In this document: positions 50,464 through 59,076 of the stretch, one piece after another
How the letters are laid out: each line of letters opens with the position of its first letter
Numbering within the stretch: position 1 is the stretch's first letter
Assembly: GCA_003452935.1 (NCBI GenBank)
Contig: DMMY01000025.1
Coordinates: 1-64,000 of the forward strand
Origin: Elusimicrobiota bacterium
GTDB taxonomy: Bacteria; Elusimicrobiota; Elusimicrobia; UBA1565; UBA9628
DNA length: 64,000 bases
Direction of reading: 5' to 3'
Notes under the pieces: model-generated
Seen by the model: only the letters and a program-made list of their open reading frames with translations
Told to the model about the DNA's origin: nothing
Databases searched by the model: none
Translations under genes and position numbers: made by a program

Positions 50464-52299
50464 TCAGGAGACCGCGGTCACCTTGGACAGCTCCTCGGCT
50501 TCCCGGGCCAGTCCCACGCGCTCCATGGTCTGGCGCGTCGGCACGCCGCGTTTGTCCCAGCCGCGGATATCATAGTAGTGGTCCAGGAGGACGTCGTACT
50601 TGTCGAGCTCCAGGTGCTTGCCGGCGATGATGCCTTCCTTGTCCGCGATGGCCGGATCGAAATATATCCTGGGCGGGTAGTCCGCGGTCCGATCCGTATC
50701 GGGCCATTCCCTGGCCCAAAAAGCCTTCATCAAGGCGTAAATCCGGTCGCCCGTGTTGGTGAAGTCCTCCAGCGTCCAGTTCGAGCCCGTGGCCACGTTG
50801 AAGTATTCCGGATAGTTCTTCAGATCCCAGCCCAGCTCGATCCAGGGAAAGCGGCAGATGGGCAAGGACTCGAAGATGCTGCTGCGGATCCGCTGGAGGT
50901 CTATGACCTTCTGCGCCTTGTCTCGGCCGTAGGAGCCGCGCTGGGTCTGCTTGAGCTCGTAGGTGATGATCCAGGCTTCCTTGTGATGGGCGCCGATGGC
51001 GCTCGTGCCGAAAGCCAGGGCCTGGCCCGGGACGTACTTGCAGTTGTAGGCGGAAAGCTCCAGGCCCTTGCACTGGATGGCGTAGGCCTCGGAGCCCTTG
51101 CCGAACTTGCGGGCCATGCGCAGGCTGCCCTCGGCCAGGAGATCGCCGATGCCCTCGCGTCGGGCTGTAAGGCGCAGGAGCTCCTTGGCCCTTTCCGCGT
51201 CCCCGAATTTGAAATCGCCGGTCGTGGCGCCGTGGTCGATGGCGTCGGCGTAGAAGGACAGGGTCGCCCCGGCGGAGATGGTGTCGACGCCGAAATCGTC
51301 GCACATGTAGTTGAGCGAGGCCATCTGCTTGAGGTCGAATATCTCCAGGTTGGGCCCCAGCATGCCGACGTTCTCATAGTCGATCTCGGACTCATGGCCC
51401 TCCTTATCGAGTATGGCGATGCCGCAGCGCATGGTGCAGTTGGGGCAGCCGTAGGTGGCCACGCGCGCCTCGCTGGTGCGCTGGCCGTCGAGCCGGCAGG
51501 CCAGGGGGTGGGAGCTGTGGCGCATGTTGCGCACGGGCAGGGCCGCCATCTCGTTGCACCAGGCCAGGACCGCGTTCGTGCCCTGGACCGACCAGCCGGA
51601 CTTCTTGTCCATGGCGCCGACCGCGCGCAGGTCGGCGAGGCCGCGTTCCTTCATGGCCTTGGGGTCCGCCATGGGGATTTCCTTGGTCCCCTTGACCACG
51701 ATGGCCTTGAGGTTCTTGGAGCCCATGACCGCGCCGATGCCGGGCCTGCCGCCCGCCCGGCCTTCCATGCTGCGGATGACGGCGTAGAGGACCTTGTTCT
51801 CCCCGCCCTGGCCGATGCTCAGGATGCCGGCGGTCTTGCCGTACTTCTTTTCCAGCCAGTCCTGGGCTTCGTAAGTGCCCTTGCCCCATATATCCTGAGC
51901 GGGTAAAAACGACACCTTGTCGTCCTCGATGAAAACGTACTCGGGAGCCGGACATTTGCCTTCGAAGATGAGGATGTCGTAGCCGGCCTTGCGCAGCTGG
52001 ATCGTTATATGGGAGCCGATGTTGCCGTCGCCGTAGGTTCCGGTCAGCGGGGACTTGGCCGCCACGATGGTCTTGCCGCTGTTGGGCATGGGCACGCCGG
52101 CGATGGGCCCGAGGGCCACGATGAGTTTGTTGTCCGGGCCCAGAGGGTCGATGCCGGGCTTGAGTTCATCCCATAGGATCTTCAGGGCGAAGCCGCGGCC
52201 GCCGATCCATTTTTTAGCGAATTCCTCGGAAAATTGCTCCTTCTTGAAGGTCTTGCGGGAAAGATTGATGCGCAGAATATTTCCGGTCCATCCTTTCAT
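50464..52299 (-). CDS. aor: Aldehyde ferredoxin oxidoreductase
   Basis: 611 residues. Family features: N-terminal MKGWTGNILRINLS, SGKTIVAAKSPLTGTYGDGNIG, RAGGRPGIGAVMGSKNLKAIV (pterin site) and the 4Fe-4S cysteines YGCPNCTMRCG (CxxCxxxC) with the distant Cys in NYMCDDFGVDTIS. The enzyme oxidises aldehydes to acids with ferredoxin as acceptor, using tungsten or molybdenum bis-pterin. A GGAGGAGAC site precedes ATG 52299. It is followed by a MoaD-like gene and a sugar epimerase-like gene. Confidence 0.93.
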   Translation of the reverse strand: MKGWTGNILRINLSRKTFKKEQFSEEFAKKWIGGRGFALKILWDELKPGIDPLGPDNKLIVALGPIAGVPMPNSGKTIVAAKSPLTGTYGDGNIGSHITIQLRKAGYDILIFEGKCPAPEYVFIEDDKVSFLPAQDIWGKGTYEAQDWLEKKYGKTAGILSIGQGGENKVLYAVIRSMEGRAGGRPGIGAVMGSKNLKAIVVKGTKEIPMADPKAMKERGLADLRAVGAMDKKSGWSVQGTNAVLAWCNEMAALPVRNMRHSSHPLACRLDGQRTSEARVATYGCPNCTMRCGIAILDKEGHESEIDYENVGMLGPNLEIFDLKQMASLNYMCDDFGVDTISAGATLSFYADAIDHGATTGDFKFGDAERAKELLRLTARREGIGDLLAEGSLRMARKFGKGSEAYAIQCKGLELSAYNCKYVPGQALAFGTSAIGAHHKEAWIITYELKQTQRGSYGRDKAQKVIDLQRIRSSIFESLPICRFPWIELGWDLKNYPEYFNVATGSNWTLEDFTNTGDRIYALMKAFWAREWPDTDRTADYPPRIYFDPAIADKEGIIAGKHLELDKYDVLLDHYYDIRGWDKRGVPTRQTMERVGLAREAEELSKVTAVS

Positions 52300-52373
52300 G
52301 ATGTCTCCTCCGATCTCTATAATCAAGTAAGCCAAACAGGTTCGCCAAAGTCAAGAGAGGGATTGTAATGGTC

Positions 52374-53858
52374 TCAGCGCGAAGCCGGCGTTTCGACGGG
52401 TCGCCGCGCTTGACTGACCGAGAGCCGTCCCACGTGAAAGACGAGAAGACGTTCGCCAACGCTTGCAACAGCATACCAATGGACCGGGATGCGCAGTCCT
52501 TGCTCGGCGAAGAAATCGTTCAGGCCCTCGAAAACAGAGAGATCTCCATCAGAGAGCGGTCCCGAACCTGGATGTGTGTGAAAGAATTGGACCATGCCAA
52601 TCTCATCTAAAGATACGCCTTTGGACGCGAAGAGTCCGTTGATCGCGGCGAGGAAATCGTGATTTTCGATCCGCTCTTCCTGGCTGGAGGTAAGAACGGC
52701 CGCTAAGACTCTCCCGTCCTTGAGAGACACTCTCCAAGCGCCGATCTCGACGGGGCGGGGTTTTGTTTGCTCGTTCACATGGGCGCGTAATTCTTCGTCG
52801 GTAATCTGGATCTCTTTGTTACGGGCGAGTAGGTCGGCGTAATAGCGGTAGCTTTTTTCCCATTGTCCGGCGTAGGCGCGCCTCGTGAACTTGGGCTTCA
52901 TGCTGAGACCTTTGATGCTGACGATCAAGTTTCGCGTCGAACGATTGAAGTCTTTTATGCTGAGAACTTCTTGCTCCATCGTTTTGGAAAAATCATCCGC
53001 AAAACGCAGTCGCTTGCCCAGGCGTTGAGACCACTGCGCGTCCGTCCAGTTGTGCCACTCGGATATGGCGATGGTCCCTGGCTCGTCAAGCGGCTTGCCG
53101 ACAGTGATCGCCTCGCCGGAGCTGCCGAGCCGGGCATGACGGCGCGCGAAGCTTTTCTCTTCGACGAGTTCAGCCAGGACGCCGTTATCTCCCGGACCCG
53201 CGCCGATCTCCGGCCACGTCTCCGTCACGTCCGTTCGGGAGAGCAGGCCGTCAAAAAGGCGGGAAAATTCGCGGTCGTCGCCTGCGAGCGAGGCGGCCAG
53301 GACGTTGTTTAACTCTCTGGCGTAACGGACCAGTTTCGCGCTCGATCCGTCGCTTTGGGCCGCGGCGGCCAGGCTCGCCAGCTTTTTTGCGGCGTCTCGG
53401 CCGAGCGTGGGGTTTTGTGGAGTCGCGGTTCGGCGGAGTTGCTTTTGAATCGCGGCGAGGACTTTGGGGTCCGACAGCGCTTGCACCAAAATATTTTGGG
53501 TCGCGACGGCGCGGTTGTATGGAATTCCGGCCAGAACTTGCGCCTGTAGCGCCCCTGAGAGCGACTGCGGAAGCGTTTTTGCCGGCAATGCTCCGATGGA
53601 CGCTGCGGCGGTCGGCCCGATAGCGACCCGGTCCATCTGGAACGAGAGATTTCGCGCGAAGTCGGCGGCCGGGAGGATCATAGACCGGATCGCCGGCGCC
53701 GCCGCGCCAGACGCTCCGATTTTTACGGGAACCTGGACGGAAATACCGGAGGGAGTGACTTCGACGACGACGGCCGCAATGCAGCGGGCGCCCGCGATCA
53801 GCGCGAGCGAAGCGGCCAGCAACCGGCTGAACCATGGGGAAAGACGGGTGGTTTCCAT
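52374..53858 (-). CDS. Exported protein with C-terminal JAMM-like metalloprotease motif
   Basis: 494 residues. Signal peptide (SRLLAASLALIAGARCIAA). The N-terminal portion includes ALSDPKVLAAIQKQLRR, which resembles the exported J-domain protein at 27819. Near the C-terminus MVQFFHTHPGSGPLSDGDL carries HxHP...SxxD, the JAMM/MPN+ zinc site, with a candidate catalytic Glu upstream (ERIENHD). The spacing between HxH and Ser is six residues instead of the usual seven. JAMM enzymes are almost always cytoplasmic isopeptidases, so an exported one would be unusual. No ribosome site is evident. Confidence 0.75.
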   Translation of the reverse strand: METTRLSPWFSRLLAASLALIAGARCIAAVVVEVTPSGISVQVPVKIGASGAAAPAIRSMILPAADFARNLSFQMDRVAIGPTAAASIGALPAKTLPQSLSGALQAQVLAGIPYNRAVATQNILVQALSDPKVLAAIQKQLRRTATPQNPTLGRDAAKKLASLAAAAQSDGSSAKLVRYARELNNVLAASLAGDDREFSRLFDGLLSRTDVTETWPEIGAGPGDNGVLAELVEEKSFARRHARLGSSGEAITVGKPLDEPGTIAISEWHNWTDAQWSQRLGKRLRFADDFSKTMEQEVLSIKDFNRSTRNLIVSIKGLSMKPKFTRRAYAGQWEKSYRYYADLLARNKEIQITDEELRAHVNEQTKPRPVEIGAWRVSLKDGRVLAAVLTSSQEERIENHDFLAAINGLFASKGVSLDEIGMVQFFHTHPGSGPLSDGDLSVFEGLNDFFAEQGLRIPVHWYAVASVGERLLVFHVGRLSVSQARRPVETPASR

Positions 53859-53944
53859 GAGAGGGGCACTGCTCCGCGTTTAGGGTAGTCCGCCTGCCGC
53901 CAAAAAGCAAGGGGGACTCTGTGATATTTGGCGCGGCTTCCCCA

Positions 53945-53980
53945 TTGTAACTCCGGTGCGTTTGACTTATAATTCAGTTG
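53945..53980 (+). promoter_or_regulatory. Leaderless-type promoter for the DUF4143 ATPase
   Basis: TTGTAA (53945-53950), a 17-base spacer and TATAAT (53968-53973) are followed by seven bases before ATG 53981. Transcription would start at about the start codon. There is no ribosome site. Confidence 0.65.
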
Positions 53981-55240
53981 ATGAATAAAAGTCATTCAGG
54001 GCATGAATCATCATTTCTTCCCCGCTGGCTTGCGCCGGCGTTGGGGCGGGCTATTGCCGACCATCCCGTCGTGGTGCTCACCGGGGCTCGCCAAGTCGGC
54101 AAGAGCACTCTCTTGGAGCATGCGGAGCCGACCAAGCATTGGAAGTACGTCACTTTCGACAACTCGGATGCAATGAGGCAGGGCAAGCGCGACCCTGAGG
54201 GCTTGTGGGCCGGAACGGACCGCGTTATCCTGGACGAGGTGCAGCGGCTGCCCGGCATCCTTTCCGCGGTCAAGGAAGCCGTGGACGCTCATCCGGGAAA
54301 GATGCGGTTCGCCCTTTCAGGCTCCGCAAACATCCTCCTGATGCGCCAGGTTTCGGAAAGCCTGGCCGGGCGGGCCGTCCATCTGACTCTCCTGCCTATG
54401 GCGGCCGGGGAGATGCTTCTCAGGCCTCCTCCTTCCTGCCTTTCGGAGATACTCTCGGGCCGGTTCCCCCGCGAGGAACGGCTGGCGGTCGCGGACGTTG
54501 ATCCGTTCTCCGCGATTTTCCATGGCTTCATGCCCAGGCTCCTCGCCCTGCCCACCGCGGAAGGCCGGACCCGATGGTGGGAAGGCTATGCCGCGACTTA
54601 TCTTGAGCGCGACCTCAGGGACCTTTCCCAGGTGGAGTCCCTGTCGGACTTCCGTACCGTCATGGAGATCCTGGCCCTGCGCGCCGCCCAGATGGTCAAT
54701 CAGACCGAAGTGGCCCGCGACTCCCATGTCTCCCAGCCGACGGTACACCGCTACCTTAACCTTTTGGAGACGACTTGTCTCATTGACAGGCTCCCGGCTT
54801 TCGCCCGCAACCGGACCAAGCGACTGATCAAAGCCCCCAAGCTTCACTGGGTGGATCCGGCCCTGGCCGCCTATCTTGGGGGTCTCAATGATGAGGATTC
54901 CATCAAGGCCGCGCGGGAGGCCGGGGCGCTGTTCGAGAATCTCATCTTCCATCACTTGAAGGTGCTGGCTGGGATGTTCACGCCCCAGCTGCGCATCTAT
55001 TATTGGCGCACGGTCAAGGGAGAAGAGGTTGACTTCGTGTTGGAGTGGGGCCGGAAGATCGTCGCCGTGGAGGTCAAGCTGACCTGCTCGCCCCGGTACG
55101 CGGACTGTGAAGGCTTGGAAGCCTTCCTCAAGGATCATCCCGAGGCCAGCGGCGGGATTCTCATACACATAGGCAGAGATGTCGTGCGGTTGGGAACAAA
55201 AATCGTCGCCTTGCCGTGGACGGCCTTGGCCGGCGCCTAA
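53981..55240 (+). CDS. AAA-type ATPase with DUF4143 domain
   Basis: 419 residues. P-loop TGARQVGKST, Walker B (VILDEVQRL) and sensor ALSGSANILL give an AAA_14 ATPase domain; the C-terminal DUF4143 follows (VARDSHVSQPTVHRYLNLLE, then FENLIFHHLKVL, EVDFVLEWG and a late VEVKL). These proteins are widespread, mobile accessory genes of unknown role that might bind DNA. The next gene is 12 bases downstream in the same direction. Its promoter predicts a leaderless mRNA. Confidence 0.88.
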   Translation: MNKSHSGHESSFLPRWLAPALGRAIADHPVVVLTGARQVGKSTLLEHAEPTKHWKYVTFDNSDAMRQGKRDPEGLWAGTDRVILDEVQRLPGILSAVKEAVDAHPGKMRFALSGSANILLMRQVSESLAGRAVHLTLLPMAAGEMLLRPPPSCLSEILSGRFPREERLAVADVDPFSAIFHGFMPRLLALPTAEGRTRWWEGYAATYLERDLRDLSQVESLSDFRTVMEILALRAAQMVNQTEVARDSHVSQPTVHRYLNLLETTCLIDRLPAFARNRTKRLIKAPKLHWVDPALAAYLGGLNDEDSIKAAREAGALFENLIFHHLKVLAGMFTPQLRIYYWRTVKGEEVDFVLEWGRKIVAVEVKLTCSPRYADCEGLEAFLKDHPEASGGILIHIGRDVVRLGTKIVALPWTALAGA

Positions 55241-55251
55241 CTGATCCTGGC

Positions 55252-56925
55252 ATGACTGAATCCGAGAAAGCCGCCCTGTGGCGCAAGGCCGCGGTCCTGG
55301 GCAGCCTTTGGGCCGCCTCGGAGATCGTCCTGGGCAGTTTTCTTCACAACACTCGCATCCCGCTGCGCGGCAATCTGCTCACCGGAATCGGCATCGCCAT
55401 CCTCGTGGCCGGGCACAGGCTCTGGCCGCGGCGCGGGCTGCTCTGGCGGGCGGGGCTCGTCTGCGCCGCCATGAAGTCGCTCTCTCCCAGCGCGACCATC
55501 CTGGGGCCGATGATAGCCATCTCCATGGAGGGCTGCCTTCTCGAGGCCGGAGTCCTGCTGGGAGGGGCTCATGCCGCGGGTTACCTTCTGGGCGGCGGCC
55601 TGGCCATGTCCTGGCCGTTGTGGCACAGGCTGGCCAGCGTCTTCTTGTTTTATGGTCCGGAGAGTTGGGAGCTTTATGGGCGAGGATTGGCCTGGCTGGG
55701 GCGTCCATTCGCCCGCCCGTGGACCCCGATCCTCGCGCTTTGGGCGGCCCACTTTCTAGGCGGAATTCTGGCCGCGGTCATCGGGCTGCGGGTCGGTCGG
55801 GAGCCGGCGGTCTCGCAAGCCTTCGCGGATACGGCGTCTTTCCGCGAGGGGCTGGAGCGGCCGCTCGCGGTCCTCCGGAAATTCTCCCTGGCGGCTCTCT
55901 TCGCGCACATTCTTTTCGTCGGGGCTGCGATGTCTTTTGGGGCAAGGCTGCCTCTTTGGATTCTGATCGCCGCAGCGGCTGTCTATGCGGCGCTCTGCGT
56001 GCGCGCCTATCCTCGCGCCATTTTTATCATGAAGCGGATGAGCCTTTGGTCCGGCATCGTGATCCTCTCGGCATTGGCCGGGCTGCTCCTGGGCCGCTGG
56101 CAAGCGGGCGTGCAGATGGGGCTGCGCGCCGTGCTGCTCACGTTGGGCTTTTCCTGCATCGGCGAGGAGTTGCGCAACCCGGTCCTGCGCCGCGCCATGG
56201 AGCGTCTGGGCGGCCGGCCGTTCTTCGACGCCGTGGAGCAGGCATTTAGCGCCTTGCCCGGGGTTTTCGCGGGCCTGCCGCCCGGCGCCCAGTTTTTGCG
56301 CAGCCCGGTGGCGTCCCTGCGCGCGGCTGTCTCCCGGGCGCCGGTCCTTCTCGCGGCTCTGGAGCAGGGGCGCGTGTTTATTATCACCGGCGGCCGCGGG
56401 GCCGGAAAATCGACCTTGGTCTTGAGCCTGGCGGAGAGCTTGTGCGGCCGGGGGGTCTGCGTGGGCGGAATAAGCGCGCCGGGCTTTTGGGAGGACGGCC
56501 GCCGCGGCGGGTTCGACCTTGTGGACCTGCGCACGTCGCAGAGGCGACTTCTTTGCCGGAGGGATGGACCGGGACATTGGGCGGTCCAAGGGTCGTTCCG
56601 GTTCGCTCCGGAAGCTTTTTCTTTCGGTTTGCAGGCGCTGGCCGATGCGTCGCGACATGACGTGGACGTGCTCATGGTCGATGAAGTGGGCCCGTTGGAA
56701 CTCCAGGGCCGGGGCTGGGCGCCGCAGCTGGACTTGTTGGCGCGTGAACGTCGCAAGCCCATGCTTTGGGTGGTCCGCGAGCATCTGGTGGACGACGTCA
56801 AGCGTAGATGGGGCCTGGCGCAGGCTAGGATTTGGGAGGCCGGCAAGGGAAATTTGGACGTTTTGTTGGCCGAGATTCTCGCCGCTTCAGATCAGGAGGG
56901 AGAAGGCGAGGTAGAGCAGGCCTGA
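55252..56925 (+). CDS. Membrane protein fused to THEP1-type NTPase
   Basis: 557 residues in three parts. Residues 1-175 have about five helices with short sequence blocks (GSLWAASEIVLGSFLHNTRIP, GNLLTGIGIAIL) reminiscent of ECF-transporter S components. Residues 195-340 have several helices and LGFSCIGEELRNPVLRRAMERLGG, similar to EcfT/CbiQ T components. Residues about 375-540 are a THEP1/DUF2478 nucleoside triphosphatase with P-loop GGRGAGKST and VDEVGPLEL. The comparison to ECF components is by eye only. The domain order is one I do not know from a described family. The 3' end overlaps the convergent permease gene by 39 bases. Confidence 0.78.
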   Translation: MTESEKAALWRKAAVLGSLWAASEIVLGSFLHNTRIPLRGNLLTGIGIAILVAGHRLWPRRGLLWRAGLVCAAMKSLSPSATILGPMIAISMEGCLLEAGVLLGGAHAAGYLLGGGLAMSWPLWHRLASVFLFYGPESWELYGRGLAWLGRPFARPWTPILALWAAHFLGGILAAVIGLRVGREPAVSQAFADTASFREGLERPLAVLRKFSLAALFAHILFVGAAMSFGARLPLWILIAAAAVYAALCVRAYPRAIFIMKRMSLWSGIVILSALAGLLLGRWQAGVQMGLRAVLLTLGFSCIGEELRNPVLRRAMERLGGRPFFDAVEQAFSALPGVFAGLPPGAQFLRSPVASLRAAVSRAPVLLAALEQGRVFIITGGRGAGKSTLVLSLAESLCGRGVCVGGISAPGFWEDGRRGGFDLVDLRTSQRRLLCRRDGPGHWAVQGSFRFAPEAFSFGLQALADASRHDVDVLMVDEVGPLELQGRGWAPQLDLLARERRKPMLWVVREHLVDDVKRRWGLAQARIWEAGKGNLDVLLAEILAASDQEGEGEVEQA

Positions 56926-58932
56926 GACCAGAGCGGCGAAGGGGATGGTCAGGGCCCAGGCCCAGGCGATCTTGCCGAGCGTTCCCCATTTGACCGAGGT
57001 CTTGCCTCCGTGCGCCGCCCCCACCCCGGCTACCGCTCCGGTCACGACATGGGTGGTCGAAACGGGTATGCCGAGCCAGGTGGACAGCATGATCGCCGCT
57101 CCGGCTCCGACTTCCGCCGCGGCGCCCATGGAGCGGTCGAGTATGGTGACGTTCTCGCCCAAGGTGCGGATGACTCGCCAGCCCCCGGACAAGGTCCCGA
57201 GTCCCATGGCCAGGTAGGAAGCGACGGCCACGGGCCAGGGCACATAGAACTGGGAGCCCAGATAGCCGTTGGCGAAGAGAAGGGCCGTGATGATTCCGAT
57301 CGTCTTTTGGGAGTCGTTGCCGCCGTGCCCCAGGCTCAGGAAAGCCGAGGAAAAAAGCTGGAAGCCGGCGAAGGCTTTGTTGCTTCGTTCTGAGAGTGGG
57401 GCGGGGAAGAAATGGTGGATCACGGCCATCAGCGCGAAGGCCGCGGCCAAGCCTATGGCCGGCGAGGCGACCATGAAGATCGCGGTCTTTATCAGGGCCG
57501 CGGGCATAAGCGCCCCCAAGCCTCCGGCGACGACCGCGGCGCCGACCAGGCCGCCGATCAGCGCGTGCGAGGAACTCACCGGAATCCCGAGACGGACGGT
57601 CGTCCAATTCCACAAGCTGGCGCCCAGAAGCGCGGCTACCAGCAGGGTATTGGACATGAGCGAGGGGATGATCAGCCCGCTGCCGATCGTTGTGGCGATG
57701 TGGGAGCCGAAAAAGAAATAGGCGATGGAATTGAAAAAGGCGGCCCACATGGTGGCTTGGCGCGGGGTGAGCGTCTTGGTCGCGACGATGGTCGCGATGG
57801 AATTGGCCGCGTCATGCATCCCGTTGAGAAATTCGAATAAAAGAGCCAGCGCGCAGATGAGCGCGATGGATGCCGCGTGCAGCGTGGCCAGGCCCGCCAG
57901 ACTGACGAGCAGAGGCGACGCCGCTCCGCCCGATAGGAGCAGGCCGAGGCCTGCCAGAGCGGCCGGCAGCAAGGAGGGTTTGGGCGCGCCCTCGCCGGCC
58001 GGCTTGAGGCGAAGACGCAAAGCCAAGGCCAGGGTCCCGAGGCCGAGCGCGCCGGCGACAAGCGCCGAGATCGGGCTCCAAATCGCGGCCGAGGCCGCGA
58101 CCGCGGCTCCGGCTAGAACGAAACCAATGCCCAGTCCCGTCCCCATGAGGCCGGCCAAGCCCGCGCGCAGGGCTTGGCCGGCCTTGCCGCCTTGAGGGAG
58201 GATCGGTTCGGGAACAATATCCGGCGCAGCGGCTCCTTGAGCCGATAGGTCCGCCTTCTCTAAAAAACCATTGAATGCCAGCCTCAGCTCGCGGGTGCCC
58301 GCGGCCAGGGCCGTGATTCTTGAAACCGGCTTCGCCTGGGGATCAAACGCCGGGGTTCCTGATGGGAACTGTCCGTCGAAAATTTTCGTCGCAGCCGCGC
58401 GGGCATCCGCCTCGGCGGCGGTCCCGGCGGGGCGCCGGCCGGTCATGGCCGCGACAGCCTGGTTTTTCTCGAGGGCATCAAGGCTGATCTGGGCACGCTG
58501 GAGGCTTGCGGCGCCCGCTGCGGGTAACGCGGCTTCGGCGGCGGGTTGGGGCGCGGGGTTCGACGGCGCGGCGCTTTCCCCGGACGGCATGGGCGTTGGC
58601 TCCTCGGCCGGGGCGGCCGATGGAGTGGTCTTAGGCAATGTCCCGGTCCGATGGTCGCGGATCGCCGGCGTCGCCGACAGGGAAAGGGGCTGAGCGGCCA
58701 GGCCGAATCTCATCCCGGCAATAGGATTGATCCTGGTTTGGTTTTGAGATAACGCTGTCGGACCGGCGTGGATGCCGTTGCCGGCATATTTTGTCCGGGA
58801 GGCGGCGATTTGCCCTGCCGCCGCATAGAGGGGCAGTCCGGGCATTGTCGCCAGCAAACCGGCGACGAGCGTCGCGGCAACGAGGATTTTTGGAATCCTG
58901 ATTCGTTGCGGCGCAATCAAGCGCTGAGTCAC
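56887..58932 (-). CDS. PiT-type phosphate permease with long N-terminal extension
   Basis: 681 residues from GTG 58932. Residues from about 360 to the end are a PiT/PHO4 transporter with both signature repeats: EFLNGMHDAANSIAT and GHGGNDSQKTIGI, importing phosphate with a cation. The first 360 residues are extra: a signal-like hydrophobic segment, a Pro/Ala-rich disordered part and a few hydrophobic segments (around 260-350). Typical PiT proteins have 400-500 residues. The GTG start follows a TATAAT box at 58939-58944 with six bases between, consistent with a leaderless mRNA. ATG 58962 is the alternative. Confidence 0.82.
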   Translation of the reverse strand: MTQRLIAPQRIRIPKILVAATLVAGLLATMPGLPLYAAAGQIAASRTKYAGNGIHAGPTALSQNQTRINPIAGMRFGLAAQPLSLSATPAIRDHRTGTLPKTTPSAAPAEEPTPMPSGESAAPSNPAPQPAAEAALPAAGAASLQRAQISLDALEKNQAVAAMTGRRPAGTAAEADARAAATKIFDGQFPSGTPAFDPQAKPVSRITALAAGTRELRLAFNGFLEKADLSAQGAAAPDIVPEPILPQGGKAGQALRAGLAGLMGTGLGIGFVLAGAAVAASAAIWSPISALVAGALGLGTLALALRLRLKPAGEGAPKPSLLPAALAGLGLLLSGGAASPLLVSLAGLATLHAASIALICALALLFEFLNGMHDAANSIATIVATKTLTPRQATMWAAFFNSIAYFFFGSHIATTIGSGLIIPSLMSNTLLVAALLGASLWNWTTVRLGIPVSSSHALIGGLVGAAVVAGGLGALMPAALIKTAIFMVASPAIGLAAAFALMAVIHHFFPAPLSERSNKAFAGFQLFSSAFLSLGHGGNDSQKTIGIITALLFANGYLGSQFYVPWPVAVASYLAMGLGTLSGGWRVIRTLGENVTILDRSMGAAAEVGAGAAIMLSTWLGIPVSTTHVVTGAVAGVGAAHGGKTSVKWGTLGKIAWAWALTIPFAALVSGLLYLAFSLLI

Positions 58933-59076
58933 GGGGAAATTATAAGGCCGGCCGCGGCACAAGACCTGGGCATTTAGGGATGCCGGCGGCGCAATCTCGG
59001 CCTAGAACGGCTAGGTCTCCTGTCGTCGGGAATTTGGGTATTAGGGCCCAGGCAGTTTTGAAGGCAGGGTCCTCGG

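Noticed and set aside
50290..51906. A 538-codon open frame on the plus strand opposite the aldehyde oxidoreductase gene
   Set aside because: The true gene on the minus strand matches a known family across its full length; this frame has no ribosome site or domain.
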